From assembly GCA_030603365.1 (NCBI GenBank), contig JAUVXV010000004.1, forward strand, positions 80,210 through 144,209: a stretch of DNA of 64,000 bases, written 5' to 3'. This DNA is from Candidatus Heimdallarchaeota archaeon. GTDB taxonomy: Archaea > Asgardarchaeota > Heimdallarchaeia > Heimdallarchaeales > Heimdallarchaeaceae. Under the pieces are notes generated by a model. The model was not told where the DNA came from, searched no databases, and worked only from the letters and a program-made list of their open reading frames with translations. The position numbers and the translations under genes were made by a program. Positions 17,850 to 26,446 of the stretch are shown here, piece by piece (the first letter of the stretch is position 1; each line of letters opens with the position of its first letter).

Positions 17850-17980
17850 TGGTGGCCGGACCGTGATTTTCAGCGTTTCAGAACGCATCTGAAACTTTTT
17901 GAACACGGGATCACCTGGTGTTTTGCCCTTTTTTTAGAAGGTCCCAAACCAGGGGCCATACCAAGCTAGACCATCCGGCC
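17850..17980 (-). tRNA. tRNA-Pro (UGG) with two introns (37/38 and 59/60)
   Basis: 131 nt with encoded CCA. The acceptor GGCCGGA pairs with UCCGGCC. The anticodon stem CCUGG/CCAGG has loop UUUGGGA, so the anticodon is UGG with the usual G37. Intron 1 (23 nt, 17920-17942) sits between 37 and 38: UUUG pairs with CAAA, 3-nt bulges flank that helix and CCUU/AAGG forms the inner helix. Intron 2 (31 nt, 17867-17897) sits at 59/60 in the T-loop. There UUCA pairs with UGAA, the bulges are 3 nt, and the inner hairpin is GUUUCAG/CUGAAAC. Splicing both gives a normal tRNA with T-loop UUCAAAU. Confidence 0.95.
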
Positions 17981-18042
17981 AGTAATTCTACACTATCTGC
18001 CTTCCCCTCATCTAATTAAGCTTTTCGTTCTTGTTACTCCAT

Positions 18043-19572
18043 TCAATCAAACATCGCTCTGTTTTGTAACATTAGAATTATGTCTTCTATCAACCAATTG
18101 TTGACTTGAAGCCACAGATTGTTAGTTATAAAATCTGCAACTACTTGATCAGCTGTAAATGGTTTACTCATTACACTAGGTGGATAATCAGCTCTATCTC
18201 TATCATATGCTCCAAAATTGTGACTTATCTCGTGCTGAACCAAGTTCTCTGCCCAATCAGCTACTATTCCTATCCAACTATAATCACCTAATTCTTCAGA
18301 TTCAGCAAAATGAAAAGCAGCATTCCTTTCATAATAAGCAAAACCGAAATGTTCAGAGGTTTGGTTTGAGAAACTTGTAAATAAATCAAAACCATGATTG
18401 TCTGGTGATCGACCATATTCAACATCCCAACTACCCTCTAAACCTAGTAATTCCCCTGCTGTTTCAAGAGCGATAGTGCCTACCACACCCATACTCACAT
18501 CTTTAGGATGCCAAGGAAGTTCAACAACTGGTATGAGCTTAATGCCAAAGTCTTTCTCAAAAAGATATGAAGTTTCATACATTGTAGTAAAAAGATCATT
18601 TCTTGCGACTTCTTTTCCAGAAATCTCCCAATTATCATTTAACATTAGAACGAACACCCTATGTTCATATTGAAGAATAGACATATCATCAAGATACACA
18701 TGGGTTGAGTTATCTGCATAGACGAATACAAATTGTAGAGCAACATATGATAATCCATCGCCCTCACCAAAATGAATCAGCTGATTCTGTGGCGACGTAC
18801 TGTCTAAGATTAAAGACATGTTCGATTTAATTCCATCTATAAACAAATTAACTTCAATTGAACTATTGGTGCTCTCTATTTGTTGGTTAAAGGATAAATA
18901 ATGACTGTTAGTTAGATTTACAGTTTGAGAGATACTTATCCAAGTTGAGTTTCCGGGCTCAATAGTCTCAATATTGGTAAAGCGAACACAGTTACCATCT
19001 AAAGAAGGGTGAGTAGAAATCCCCGCAACAGCTTTATCATCTTGTATGTCGCCTTCCCAGTTGTTTAGATATCCACTGAAGTCCCCGTTGACTATCTGTT
19101 CAACCTCGATTTGGTTAGTAACATTTAGAGAGAAATCTATGTTTTCTTTTATCTCTGCAACTCTATTTTCAAATGTAACCCCAAAAGAATAAATATTGTA
19201 TTCTCCAATATTCAGTGCAAATAATCCTGTTGATATGTTAAGTAAAGGTCCCATCTCAACTGAAGCAACTTGTGACCCTCGAGTAATCTCCTGGTTTAAC
19301 TCATAGATGATAGAACCTTTTAAAGAATAAGCATCAGATGAAATACCTATCTCTACTGATTTAATAACTGCCTTTTCTGTTCCCTCTAGTTCTATTTCAA
19401 ATGTAATAGGAACTGTTTCTCCTTTTATCTTTTCCAAAGGCATTGAAATAAAAATCAATTCAGCATTTCCAGAAAAATAGTTGTTTATTATCATATCTGT
19501 AAGAAAATATCCTCCTATCCCTACGCCTAACATTCCAATAAAAATCAGACCAATTAAGGCAGTTCTTCTCAT
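18043..19572 (-). CDS. Membrane-anchored metzincin-type zinc protease
   Basis: 509 residues from the ATG at 19572 (a TTG 21 bp upstream is the alternative). An N-terminal anchor, ALIGLIFIGMLGVGIGGYFL, places the rest outside the cell. A beta-rich region and a jelly-roll-like module (about 160-310; NGDFSGYLNNWEGDIQDD) precede the protease. The zinc site is HEISHNFGAYD (about 447-457), which fits HExxHxxGxxD, and the methionine turn is SVMSKP. The combination marks a metzincin. The substrate is unknown; a surface or secreted-protein role is inferred. It lies 73 bp downstream of plsY on the same strand. Confidence 0.82.
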   Translation of the reverse strand: MRRTALIGLIFIGMLGVGIGGYFLTDMIINNYFSGNAELIFISMPLEKIKGETVPITFEIELEGTEKAVIKSVEIGISSDAYSLKGSIIYELNQEITRGSQVASVEMGPLLNISTGLFALNIGEYNIYSFGVTFENRVAEIKENIDFSLNVTNQIEVEQIVNGDFSGYLNNWEGDIQDDKAVAGISTHPSLDGNCVRFTNIETIEPGNSTWISISQTVNLTNSHYLSFNQQIESTNSSIEVNLFIDGIKSNMSLILDSTSPQNQLIHFGEGDGLSYVALQFVFVYADNSTHVYLDDMSILQYEHRVFVLMLNDNWEISGKEVARNDLFTTMYETSYLFEKDFGIKLIPVVELPWHPKDVSMGVVGTIALETAGELLGLEGSWDVEYGRSPDNHGFDLFTSFSNQTSEHFGFAYYERNAAFHFAESEELGDYSWIGIVADWAENLVQHEISHNFGAYDRDRADYPPSVMSKPFTADQVVADFITNNLWLQVNNWLIEDIILMLQNRAMFD

Positions 19573-19645
19573 CTTGTAGTCACTAAAATACAATTACATG
19601 AACCATTAAATATTCTTTGTATTGTAAAAAAAGAAAAAGAAAAAC

Positions 19646-20359
19646 TTATACTTTTTCTGCAGCTACTTCTGCTTTCTCCCCCATTCTTCTTTCTGTACCT
19701 GTAAGTAGTCTTTTGATATTAGCTTTATGTCTCCAGAAAACAAGAACGACCATAATAGAATTTACTATTAGAGCCCATAAACTATTGTTAAACCAGAAAT
19801 CATTTCCTGCAAATATCCAATATAATGGTGGGGATAATAAAGCAACTGTGAGATTCGAGAGAGACATAAGTTTGGTTGTTTTAAGTAATACAAACCAGAT
19901 TATCATGATACAAATGAAGGGGATGGGATTAACTCCTAACAAAGCACCTGCTCCAACAGCAGCAGATTTTCCTCCTTTGAATTTTAACCAAATAGGATAA
20001 CTATGACCAATAACAGCCATGAAAGATACAAGAGCAAGTAGAAATCCTCTATCAAGTAACTGAGGAAATTCAACACCTGTATTGGTTGAGAAACCCGAAT
20101 AATTGTCACCTACTACCCAAAGATAAATTCTTGCCAATAGAACTGCGATAGCTCCTTTGGTCATATCAAGAACCATCGTTAGAAGACCTGCCTTTTTACC
20201 AAGTGTTCTCATGACATTGGCTGTTCCCATATTACCTGAACCATAATCACGAATATCAATTCCACGACCAATTTTTCCAACCAAATATGCAACTGGAATA
20301 GAACCGAAGAAATATCCTAGAACAACTAATACGATTTCATAAATAATCTCGTTAGCCAT
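19646..20359 (-). CDS. plsY: PlsY-like acyl-phosphate:glycerol-3-phosphate acyltransferase
   Basis: 237 residues and several membrane segments. All PlsY signatures are there: GSIPVAYLVGK near 19, GSGNMGTANVMRTLGKKAGL near 41-60, GHSYPIWLKFKGGKSAAVG near 118, and FWRHKANIKRLLTGTE near 209. The bacterial enzyme moves an acyl chain from acyl phosphate to glycerol-3-phosphate, the first step of ester-lipid synthesis. This is unexpected in an ether-lipid archaeon, although such genes have been noted in Asgard genomes. It lies upstream of the metzincin gene. The family is certain; the role in this cell is inferred. Confidence 0.93.
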   Translation of the reverse strand: MANEIIYEIVLVVLGYFFGSIPVAYLVGKIGRGIDIRDYGSGNMGTANVMRTLGKKAGLLTMVLDMTKGAIAVLLARIYLWVVGDNYSGFSTNTGVEFPQLLDRGFLLALVSFMAVIGHSYPIWLKFKGGKSAAVGAGALLGVNPIPFICIMIIWFVLLKTTKLMSLSNLTVALLSPPLYWIFAGNDFWFNNSLWALIVNSIMVVLVFWRHKANIKRLLTGTERRMGEKAEVAAEKV

Positions 20360-20448
20360 AAAAGAAAGAATTCAGACTTTTATTTAAAATTTGTCAGAAA
20401 TAGCTAAGACTAGAAAAACAAATTAAAATAAAAAAGAGAGAGAGATTT

Positions 20449-20682
20449 TTATTTCTCAACACAGATCATGGTCATAGTACTACGTACATTCTCTAATGCT
20501 CGCAGATTCTCTGTAACAATTTTCTTTAACTCATCCATTGTATCTGCTTCTATTTTTGCAATTAAGTCATAAACGCCGTAAACCACATGCGCTTCACCAA
20601 CATTTGGTAGAGACATAAGTTGGTCGAGTACGCTCTTTTCTTCTCCAATCTCACTATTTATCAAGATGAATGCAGTTGCCAT
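20449..20682 (-). CDS. Stand-alone Lrp/AsnC ligand-binding (RAM) domain protein
   Basis: 77 residues. This is only the effector-binding half of an Lrp/AsnC regulator (MATAFILINSEIGEEKSVLD, VVYGVYDLIAKIEAD), with no helix-turn-helix. Such short proteins form octameric rings that bind amino acids and can modulate full-length Lrp partners. No Lrp with a DNA-binding domain is encoded in the window. Complete for this short class; the ligand is unknown. Confidence 0.88.
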   Translation of the reverse strand: MATAFILINSEIGEEKSVLDQLMSLPNVGEAHVVYGVYDLIAKIEADTMDELKKIVTENLRALENVRSTMTMICVEK

Positions 20683-20851
20683 TAGGAATTCACCAACAGA
20701 ATGTATGTATTGGCGTTTAATAAACTTTGTTCAGAAGTGTTTAAATTAGAATGAAAAATTTCAATAGAAATTCAATTTACCAGATGCCTTGACTGATGGT
20801 TTTGGGACAAAACAGCTGTATTTTATATGTTTAAATATACGATTATATAGA

Positions 20852-21631
20852 ATGCAAGAAGTTATCTTTCCAGAAAGACTTAGGGAACTAGCTAAACCAT
20901 ATTTCTACAGTGCAGAGAAAGAAAATCCTACCAACACGTTGATTATTCTTGTACATGGTTTTGGTGCTTCACCCACTGAAACACGACCATTAGGTGAGTT
21001 TCTATGCAAGAAAGGTTTCGATATCCATGGTATTCTGTTAACAGGTCATGGAACTGATTCTAAAGATTTGGATAATATTAGTTGGAAAGATTGGTATCAA
21101 GATATAGAAAAGATTTACCTTGCAAATATAAAAAAGTACGAGAATATATTCATAGGGGGTCTTTCGTTAGGGGGAGCTTTATCATTGTACGCTGCAACAA
21201 GACTAGATTTCAAAGGAGTCTTTACAATTAATGCTCTGTATAGATTCAAGAGAACTTGGACTATTTTTGCTTGGATATCACATTTTTTCAAATTACATAG
21301 ACCTAGAAATTTGGAAAGAGTGAAATGGTATGTGGAAAATGATCTTTTTGCATATCAAGATGATTCAACATATGCAGCATATCAAATTCTGAAAATGTTA
21401 AGATTTTTACATGTAGAAATTAAAAGAATTAAGATCCCAGCATTGATAATACAATCAAAAGAAGATAAAACAATAAATCCACAGAGTGCAGAATGGATAT
21501 TTGAGGATTTAAAAACCGAAAAAGAATTTATGCAACTCGATAGAGGAGATCATATTCTTACTGTTGATGATAGCAAATATTTGGCTTTTGAAAAGATTTT
21601 GGACTTTCTAAATAATAAAATAAGCAAATAA
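20852..21631 (+). CDS. Alpha/beta hydrolase (carboxylesterase/monoacylglycerol lipase-like)
   Basis: 259 residues from the ATG at 20852 (MQEVIFPERLRELAKPYF). An in-frame ATG at 20789 would add a stretch with poor protein character. The oxyanion region is ILVHGFGASPTET, the nucleophile elbow is GGLSLGGALSLY, the acid lies in SKEDKTINPQSAEW, and the catalytic histidine is in DRGDHILTVD. The order and spacing resemble bacterial carboxylesterase Est30 and monoacylglycerol lipases. The substrate is probably a short ester or lipid. It is followed by the tRNA-Glu gene. Confidence 0.85.
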   Translation: MQEVIFPERLRELAKPYFYSAEKENPTNTLIILVHGFGASPTETRPLGEFLCKKGFDIHGILLTGHGTDSKDLDNISWKDWYQDIEKIYLANIKKYENIFIGGLSLGGALSLYAATRLDFKGVFTINALYRFKRTWTIFAWISHFFKLHRPRNLERVKWYVENDLFAYQDDSTYAAYQILKMLRFLHVEIKRIKIPALIIQSKEDKTINPQSAEWIFEDLKTEKEFMQLDRGDHILTVDDSKYLAFEKILDFLNNKISK

Positions 21632-21679
21632 CGAAAGATATTAAAAAGAATATTGAAAGAAAGCGATGTAACAACAAAT

Positions 21680-21788
21680 GCCTCAATGGTGTAGCTCGGC
21701 CAATCATTGCGGACTTTCACATGCGAAAGTCCGCGTGACTAAACAGGATTATCCGCAGACCCGGGTTCAAATCCCGGTTGAGGCACCA
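21680..21788 (+). tRNA. tRNA-Glu (UUC) with one intron in the anticodon loop
   Basis: 109 nt with encoded CCA. The acceptor GCCUCAA pairs with UUGAGGC, and the D-arm GUGUAGCUCGGCCAAUCAU is close to other archaeal tRNA-Glu. Stem GCGGA/UCCGC carries loop CUUUCA plus A, so the anticodon is UUC. An intron of about 31 nt (21720-21750) fits at 37/38. It lacks a clear canonical BHB. It contains its own TCCGC, so the precursor can instead form a perfect 10-bp hairpin GCGGACTTTC/GAAAGTCCGC. The exact splice sites are therefore uncertain by a few bases. The T-loop UUCAAAU is uninterrupted. Confidence 0.9.
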
Positions 21789-21877
21789 CTCCCTTTTTAA
21801 AAATTAACTTTAACACCCACAAATAAATTTAAAAAATCCAATAACTTGAGTTTATTACTTAAGATATTTCTTCCCTT

Positions 21878-21962
21878 GCGGGGATTGCCGAGTGGTCAAA
21901 GGCGCTGGACTTAGGATCCAGTTCTTAGTGATTCGGGAGTTCGAATCTCCCTCCCCGCACCA
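21878..21962 (+). tRNA. tRNA-Leu (UAG)
   Basis: 85 nt with encoded CCA and a class II long variable arm (UUCUUAGUGAUUCG region). The acceptor GCGGGGA pairs with UCCCCGC. The anticodon stem CUGGA/UCCAG has loop CUUAGGA, so the anticodon is UAG. The T-loop UUCGAAU is intact and there is no intron. Confidence 0.96.
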
Positions 21963-22060
21963 ATTTTTTATTTCAGATGCAACTTTATGTCGCTCTTCAA
22001 TGATGTCATTACGTGGTCTATACATTTTTTTCACTTTCAAGTCACTCTGTCTGTTTTTCT

Positions 22061-22068
22061 TATATATG
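22061..22068 (+). promoter_or_regulatory. TATA box of the longin-like gene
   Basis: Tatatatg lies 27-34 nt before the ATG at 22095, the spacing of a leaderless archaeal promoter. It helps reject upstream in-frame ATG codons as the start. Confidence 0.6.
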
Positions 22069-22094
22069 ACAAAACCAATGTTAACTTGGTCATC

Positions 22095-22556
22095 ATGTCA
22101 TCGTACTCACTCGTTCAGGAGAATCTTTTAGATTTAGGACTAGTAGCAGTGAAGTTTGACTTACAGCTGGGTCCTATGATTTTAAACAACCATTCATCTT
22201 TGTCAGAAAATCTATTGATGAAGCTGGCAATAAAAGGGACATCAACATTAATGAATGGTTTAGGATACGACTTTTCGAATTCTAGAAGATTTAGAGGTTT
22301 ATTTCAACTATCCGAGGATTATTTCGTATATGGATTTGATCTAGTACTTATTGATGACCAAGGTGATGAGGGGGGGTTATCTCCCATAATCCTCTTTTTG
22401 GTCTTTCCTACAAGTTCTTTACCATTGATAGGGTCAAACATTCGTTCAATAGAAGAGGTTCTTTATCATTCTACACAGTCTTTTCTAACATTATCAAACA
22501 TTGTTTCGAATTTTGATTCCTCTATTTTAACATCTATAGCGAATCTTCTAATCTAG
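22095..22556 (+). CDS. Longin/roadblock-like small protein (candidate eukaryotic signature protein)
   Basis: 153 residues from the ATG at 22095, chosen because a TATA box precedes it at the expected distance. The start LVAVKFDLQLGPMIL and then SLSENLLMKLAIKGTSTLMN, a beta-strand with LGP followed by a helix, recall the longin fold of trafficking regulators such as Nprl2 and Mon1. The later VYGFDLVLIDDQ and SPIILFLVFPTSS would be the core strands. There is no signal or membrane segment. The call rests on pattern only; a roadblock-like fold is the alternative. The next gene, a large membrane protein, is 148 bp downstream on the same strand. Confidence 0.5.
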   Translation: MSSYSLVQENLLDLGLVAVKFDLQLGPMILNNHSSLSENLLMKLAIKGTSTLMNGLGYDFSNSRRFRGLFQLSEDYFVYGFDLVLIDDQGDEGGLSPIILFLVFPTSSLPLIGSNIRSIEEVLYHSTQSFLTLSNIVSNFDSSILTSIANLLI

Positions 22557-22704
22557 TAAAAAACAATGAATATATTCCTGTTTTTCATCTAATTATTCGA
22601 TAAAATTATTTTAATTAGTAACTACTTTTTCTTGACTAGGTGAAAAATAACCTATTTATATCCAAAGAAGCTATAAAGAAGATAGCAACCCTAAAGTTGA
22701 TTTT

Positions 22705-24981
22705 ATGAGTAAAGAAGAAATTATCGAACCTATAAAAAAAAGGAAATGGAGTTTCTGGGGGTATGGACTTCTTTTCTTCACAGTATTTTACATTGCATTA
22801 ATGTTTATACTTGAAGCTGCACTTCAACCAAGGGAAAGTATGACAGCAACAATAGTTTCATACATAATAGGTATTATAGGATTAGCAATTTTTGCAGGTC
22901 TTGTCAGAGACAAAACTAGAGTACTGATATCAATACCTATTCTCTTGATAATAGTGTTTGGTGCAGGATATCTGTTTAATTATGTTGCAGATGCACCTGT
23001 TTATAATCCCTTAGCTCCAGTTTCAGAACGTACGGGAACTCTTCTTGATACGTTTGATGTATTAAACGAAACAGAGCTAGTTGCTAGTTTACCAGAAGAA
23101 TTCAATCGGGAAACTATAGAATTTTACAGCCAATTTGCTTTCGTTATTGATCTGATAATAGCTTTACCGTTATTCATTTTCGGTACGCTTTCGCTTACGT
23201 GGTTTGTTCAGATTTTTACGTCGGCATTGAAGATATTTGTAATATTTAGTATATTGTTTGCCTTGATATTCTTCCTGATTGGGCTAGTGATAACACCGTT
23301 TGTACATTTGTTATTCTCAAGTTTCTTAATACTTGGAAGTGACCTTCTTCCAGGAGCACTTTATGTAATGGAAGGAATTTCAATATTCACTGGTGATTTT
23401 GGAAGTCTGACGCAAGCGGAAATAGATGAAGCGATAGCGGCGTTTTACAATGCTTCATTTTACTTCAACCAAGCCGCATTAAACCTAGATGCATTACAAA
23501 AAGCAGGAATCATAGGTTTTGCACAAATGATACCGATTCTAGGAACTGTTGTGTCAAATCTTTATTGGTTTTCATTAGCAGCTTTACACCTGTCCTCCGG
23601 TCTAGGCCCATTTGCAAATGGAACATTCTACATAATGAATGGACTTCAAGACGCAATGGATGCAATGAATATAAGTTCATCTCCAATGCCTCTATCTGTT
23701 GATGATGGAAACACAGTGAAGAGAGCCCCAGGAATAAATGATACTCTATTTAACGATGCAATCGAAGTTGTGAATGAAGGTCTATTAATATTGGGTGATA
23801 GTACAGATTACATTCAACAAGCTTTAGATGATCTAAAGAATGTCTCGTTAGAAGATGTAATAGGAAATATAACCAGAATTCCTGGAATACCCATAGAAGC
23901 TATCGAACCTGTAATGGAAAGCATGACCATGGTTGAAGATTATTTAGCAATGTTCGAAGGTGGAGTAACAGTAATTTCAGCTCTTCTTGATAGACCTGAA
24001 ATTAGTCCTGGTGTGGAAAGTGAATATGCTACTTTAACTCATTTCTTATATGGAGCATACAATCTATTCAAAGCAGGAGATAACATAGCAGAAGTCACTG
24101 CTTTTAACGGCACTGCTGAGAACTTTGAATATTCATATGGTAATTTTTCCATAGTTCAAGACCAATTACATGAACCAGAGATAGAAGCTGTAGCAACATC
24201 AGATACACCTTTCCTAAACTCAACAGTGATGTTTGTTATAGACATGGTTGACATAGGCGTACCTCTGTGTGCTCTAGGCTATTCATTAGCTACAAATTTC
24301 TTCGATTTAGATGATATGATGAATGTATTCGCTGGTCCAGCAAATTACGAAGATGTTTCTAATTATCCTGAGTTGATCAATACACTTGATGGTCTTCGGA
24401 CAACAACAAATAATTTGTCAACCAATGCAACAATAGTAGATGCAAAAATCAATGATGTAGAAGTAAAAGCTTCAGTTGATACCTATGGTCCTTTGAACGA
24501 TATTGCACTTACTTTTACATCTCAGCTTTCTGATTTTGGTTTTGTGGAATATGTTAACAATGCAAACTATGTCGTAAATTCATTCTATTTCATGTTCGTT
24601 GGAGTCATGGAATTGAGTTTCGTAGCAGGGAATATAACAGCTGGTCAAACACAATTTCTTGCAGCTAATTATGCAGCAGCCAATACTAGTTTCCTAAACG
24701 CCAATACAAGCTTAGCTTCTTCCATTTACAATTTTAATCAATCAATTTTATACATGGATGATGCAGTGAATATTGGAGGAATGACGCAACTACAAACGTC
24801 ACTTACTGCTCTAACAACAATTCGTGATAATCTACTAGGACTTCAAGCTGATCTAAACCAGCTTATGGTGTATATGGCTGATCCTGTAGGAAATTTGACA
24901 GACATAACTGATTTGCTGACTGCAATGTTAGGCGTTTTAGCTGATGTGAATGATGATTTAGAAGTCATAACTGCGCAATAA
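22705..24981 (+). CDS. Large polytopic membrane protein with extracellular helical domain
   Basis: 758 residues. About six membrane segments occupy residues 15-215 (YGLLFFTVFYIALMFIL, VSYIIGIIGLAIFAGL, VLISIPILLIIVFGAGYLF and so on). They are followed by more than 500 residues rich in N, A and L, without charges in blocks, predicted largely helical and probably outside. There are many N-glycosylation-type sites (NASF, NISS, NITAGQ). I recognise no family. The position just after the longin-like gene and before the acidic-helix gene is the only clue to its role. Confidence 0.75.
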   Translation: MSKEEIIEPIKKRKWSFWGYGLLFFTVFYIALMFILEAALQPRESMTATIVSYIIGIIGLAIFAGLVRDKTRVLISIPILLIIVFGAGYLFNYVADAPVYNPLAPVSERTGTLLDTFDVLNETELVASLPEEFNRETIEFYSQFAFVIDLIIALPLFIFGTLSLTWFVQIFTSALKIFVIFSILFALIFFLIGLVITPFVHLLFSSFLILGSDLLPGALYVMEGISIFTGDFGSLTQAEIDEAIAAFYNASFYFNQAALNLDALQKAGIIGFAQMIPILGTVVSNLYWFSLAALHLSSGLGPFANGTFYIMNGLQDAMDAMNISSSPMPLSVDDGNTVKRAPGINDTLFNDAIEVVNEGLLILGDSTDYIQQALDDLKNVSLEDVIGNITRIPGIPIEAIEPVMESMTMVEDYLAMFEGGVTVISALLDRPEISPGVESEYATLTHFLYGAYNLFKAGDNIAEVTAFNGTAENFEYSYGNFSIVQDQLHEPEIEAVATSDTPFLNSTVMFVIDMVDIGVPLCALGYSLATNFFDLDDMMNVFAGPANYEDVSNYPELINTLDGLRTTTNNLSTNATIVDAKINDVEVKASVDTYGPLNDIALTFTSQLSDFGFVEYVNNANYVVNSFYFMFVGVMELSFVAGNITAGQTQFLAANYAAANTSFLNANTSLASSIYNFNQSILYMDDAVNIGGMTQLQTSLTALTTIRDNLLGLQADLNQLMVYMADPVGNLTDITDLLTAMLGVLADVNDDLEVITAQ

Positions 24982-25110
24982 TCCTTCTCTTTCTTTTTTT
25001 CTTTTATTTTTCCCTATTAAAATTGGTTTTTCTCATTGCCTAAAGAGAATAACTTTTTATTAAAAATACATTTACTGAATTAGTAATATTTCATAGGTAA
25101 GGGTACTACT

Positions 25111-26379
25111 ATGAGTAATGTTTTCCTAGGATATGATCACAGTAAAGGAGATTTCCACGAGTTAAAGGACGGTTCTAAATTCCAAACTCTACTTGATACT
25201 GAATCAGGTGATATAGCCAGAAAATTGTCTGGATTAGGATTAGATGGTCTTTTAACTTTTAATCACGAAAAAGAAGAATGGCATCTTATTTTTGGTAGCC
25301 ACCTCGGTCTTGTTGCACAAAGAACAGGAAGAAGAATAGCTGATACAATCAGTAGATCCGGATTCATGTTAGCTTCTGGAGAACGAGCTGGAACAAAATG
25401 TAGATTAGAACAAATAACTGAAGACAATATTGGTGACCTACACAAAACAGTACAAGAGAAATATATTGATACTGATCTTGGTGGTTTTCAGGGTGATTCA
25501 AGACAAGATTCCTTCCCAAGGAAGGTTTTTTCACAAGACATACCTCCACAAAAGGGAATACCTGTTGTAACACCAGAACCAGTAGAAGATCAGAAACTTA
25601 TGCCCCCTCAAGATATATACGAGCCAAAGCCAATTGTTGAACCAACACATGAACCAGCAATCGAAGAATCTTATACACCAGAACCTGAGCCTGAACCTCA
25701 AACCATGGTTTTCTCTGAGCCTGAGCCAGTAACTGAACCAGAGCCTCCAGCTAAAACCTATGTAGAACCTGTGGTTGAACCAGTAACTGAACCAGAGGTT
25801 AGTGAAGAACCAGTTGTTGAGGAAATGGTTAAAGAAACTGTCGAGGAAGTTGTTGAAGAAGTCGTTGAAGAAGTCGTTGAAGAAATAGCTGAAGCTGTAG
25901 CTGATGCCGTTGCTGAGGAGATTTCAGACGAAACAATATCTGGCGTGATAAAAGAGGCAATAGAAGAAAAAGCTGAAGAAATTGTAGAGAGCGTTGTTGA
26001 CGAAGTAATGGAAGAAATTGAAGAAGAAATTGAAGAAGCTCTTGAAGAAGCTCTTGAAGAAGATAAACCACTTGAAGATGTGGTTGAGGATATTGTCGAA
26101 GAGGTCATTGAAGAAATTGTTGAGGAAGTAACTGACGCAGTAGAAGAAATCGCAGAAGACGCTATGGAAGATATAGTTGAAGAAGTTCTCGAAGAAACTG
26201 TCGAGGAAATAAGTGAAGAAAAAGCAGAACACATAGCTGAAGATGTCGTCGAAGAAGTTATTGAGAAAGTTACTGAAGATATTGTTGAAGATGTCGTCGA
26301 AGAAAAAGTGGAAGAAATAACTGAAGCGGTTGAAGAAGCCGTTAAAGAAGAATTCAACATAGAAACTGAAGATGATTAA
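25111..26379 (+). CDS. Acidic protein with a very long Val/Glu amphipathic helix
   Basis: 422 residues. Residues 1-125 form a small globular domain (MSNVFLGYDHSKGDFHELKD, FNHEKEEWHLIFGS). Residues about 145-240 are a Pro/Glu linker (PEPEPEPQ and similar). Residues about 245-420 consist almost only of V/I/E/A/D in VVEE and VEEVVEEVVEE units. This spacing fits a hendecad or heptad helix some 170 residues long with a very strong negative charge. There is no signal peptide. The DNA is low complexity, which produces long open frames on the other strand that I treat as shadows. Function unknown; a scaffold, rod or charge-brush role is possible. Confidence 0.75.
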   Translation: MSNVFLGYDHSKGDFHELKDGSKFQTLLDTESGDIARKLSGLGLDGLLTFNHEKEEWHLIFGSHLGLVAQRTGRRIADTISRSGFMLASGERAGTKCRLEQITEDNIGDLHKTVQEKYIDTDLGGFQGDSRQDSFPRKVFSQDIPPQKGIPVVTPEPVEDQKLMPPQDIYEPKPIVEPTHEPAIEESYTPEPEPEPQTMVFSEPEPVTEPEPPAKTYVEPVVEPVTEPEVSEEPVVEEMVKETVEEVVEEVVEEVVEEIAEAVADAVAEEISDETISGVIKEAIEEKAEEIVESVVDEVMEEIEEEIEEALEEALEEDKPLEDVVEDIVEEVIEEIVEEVTDAVEEIAEDAMEDIVEEVLEETVEEISEEKAEHIAEDVVEEVIEKVTEDIVEDVVEEKVEEITEAVEEAVKEEFNIETEDD

Positions 26380-26446
26380 ATAATCTTCATTCTTTTTATT
26401 TATTTTTTACAAAATCCATTTAAAGAGAAATTATCCATTTGTCTTA

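Noticed and set aside
25758..26360. Long serine-rich open frame opposite the acidic-helix gene
   Set aside because: It is the mirror of a low-complexity GAA/GTT repeat. The frame consists almost only of S, T and I and has no start context. Other open frames in this area have the same cause.
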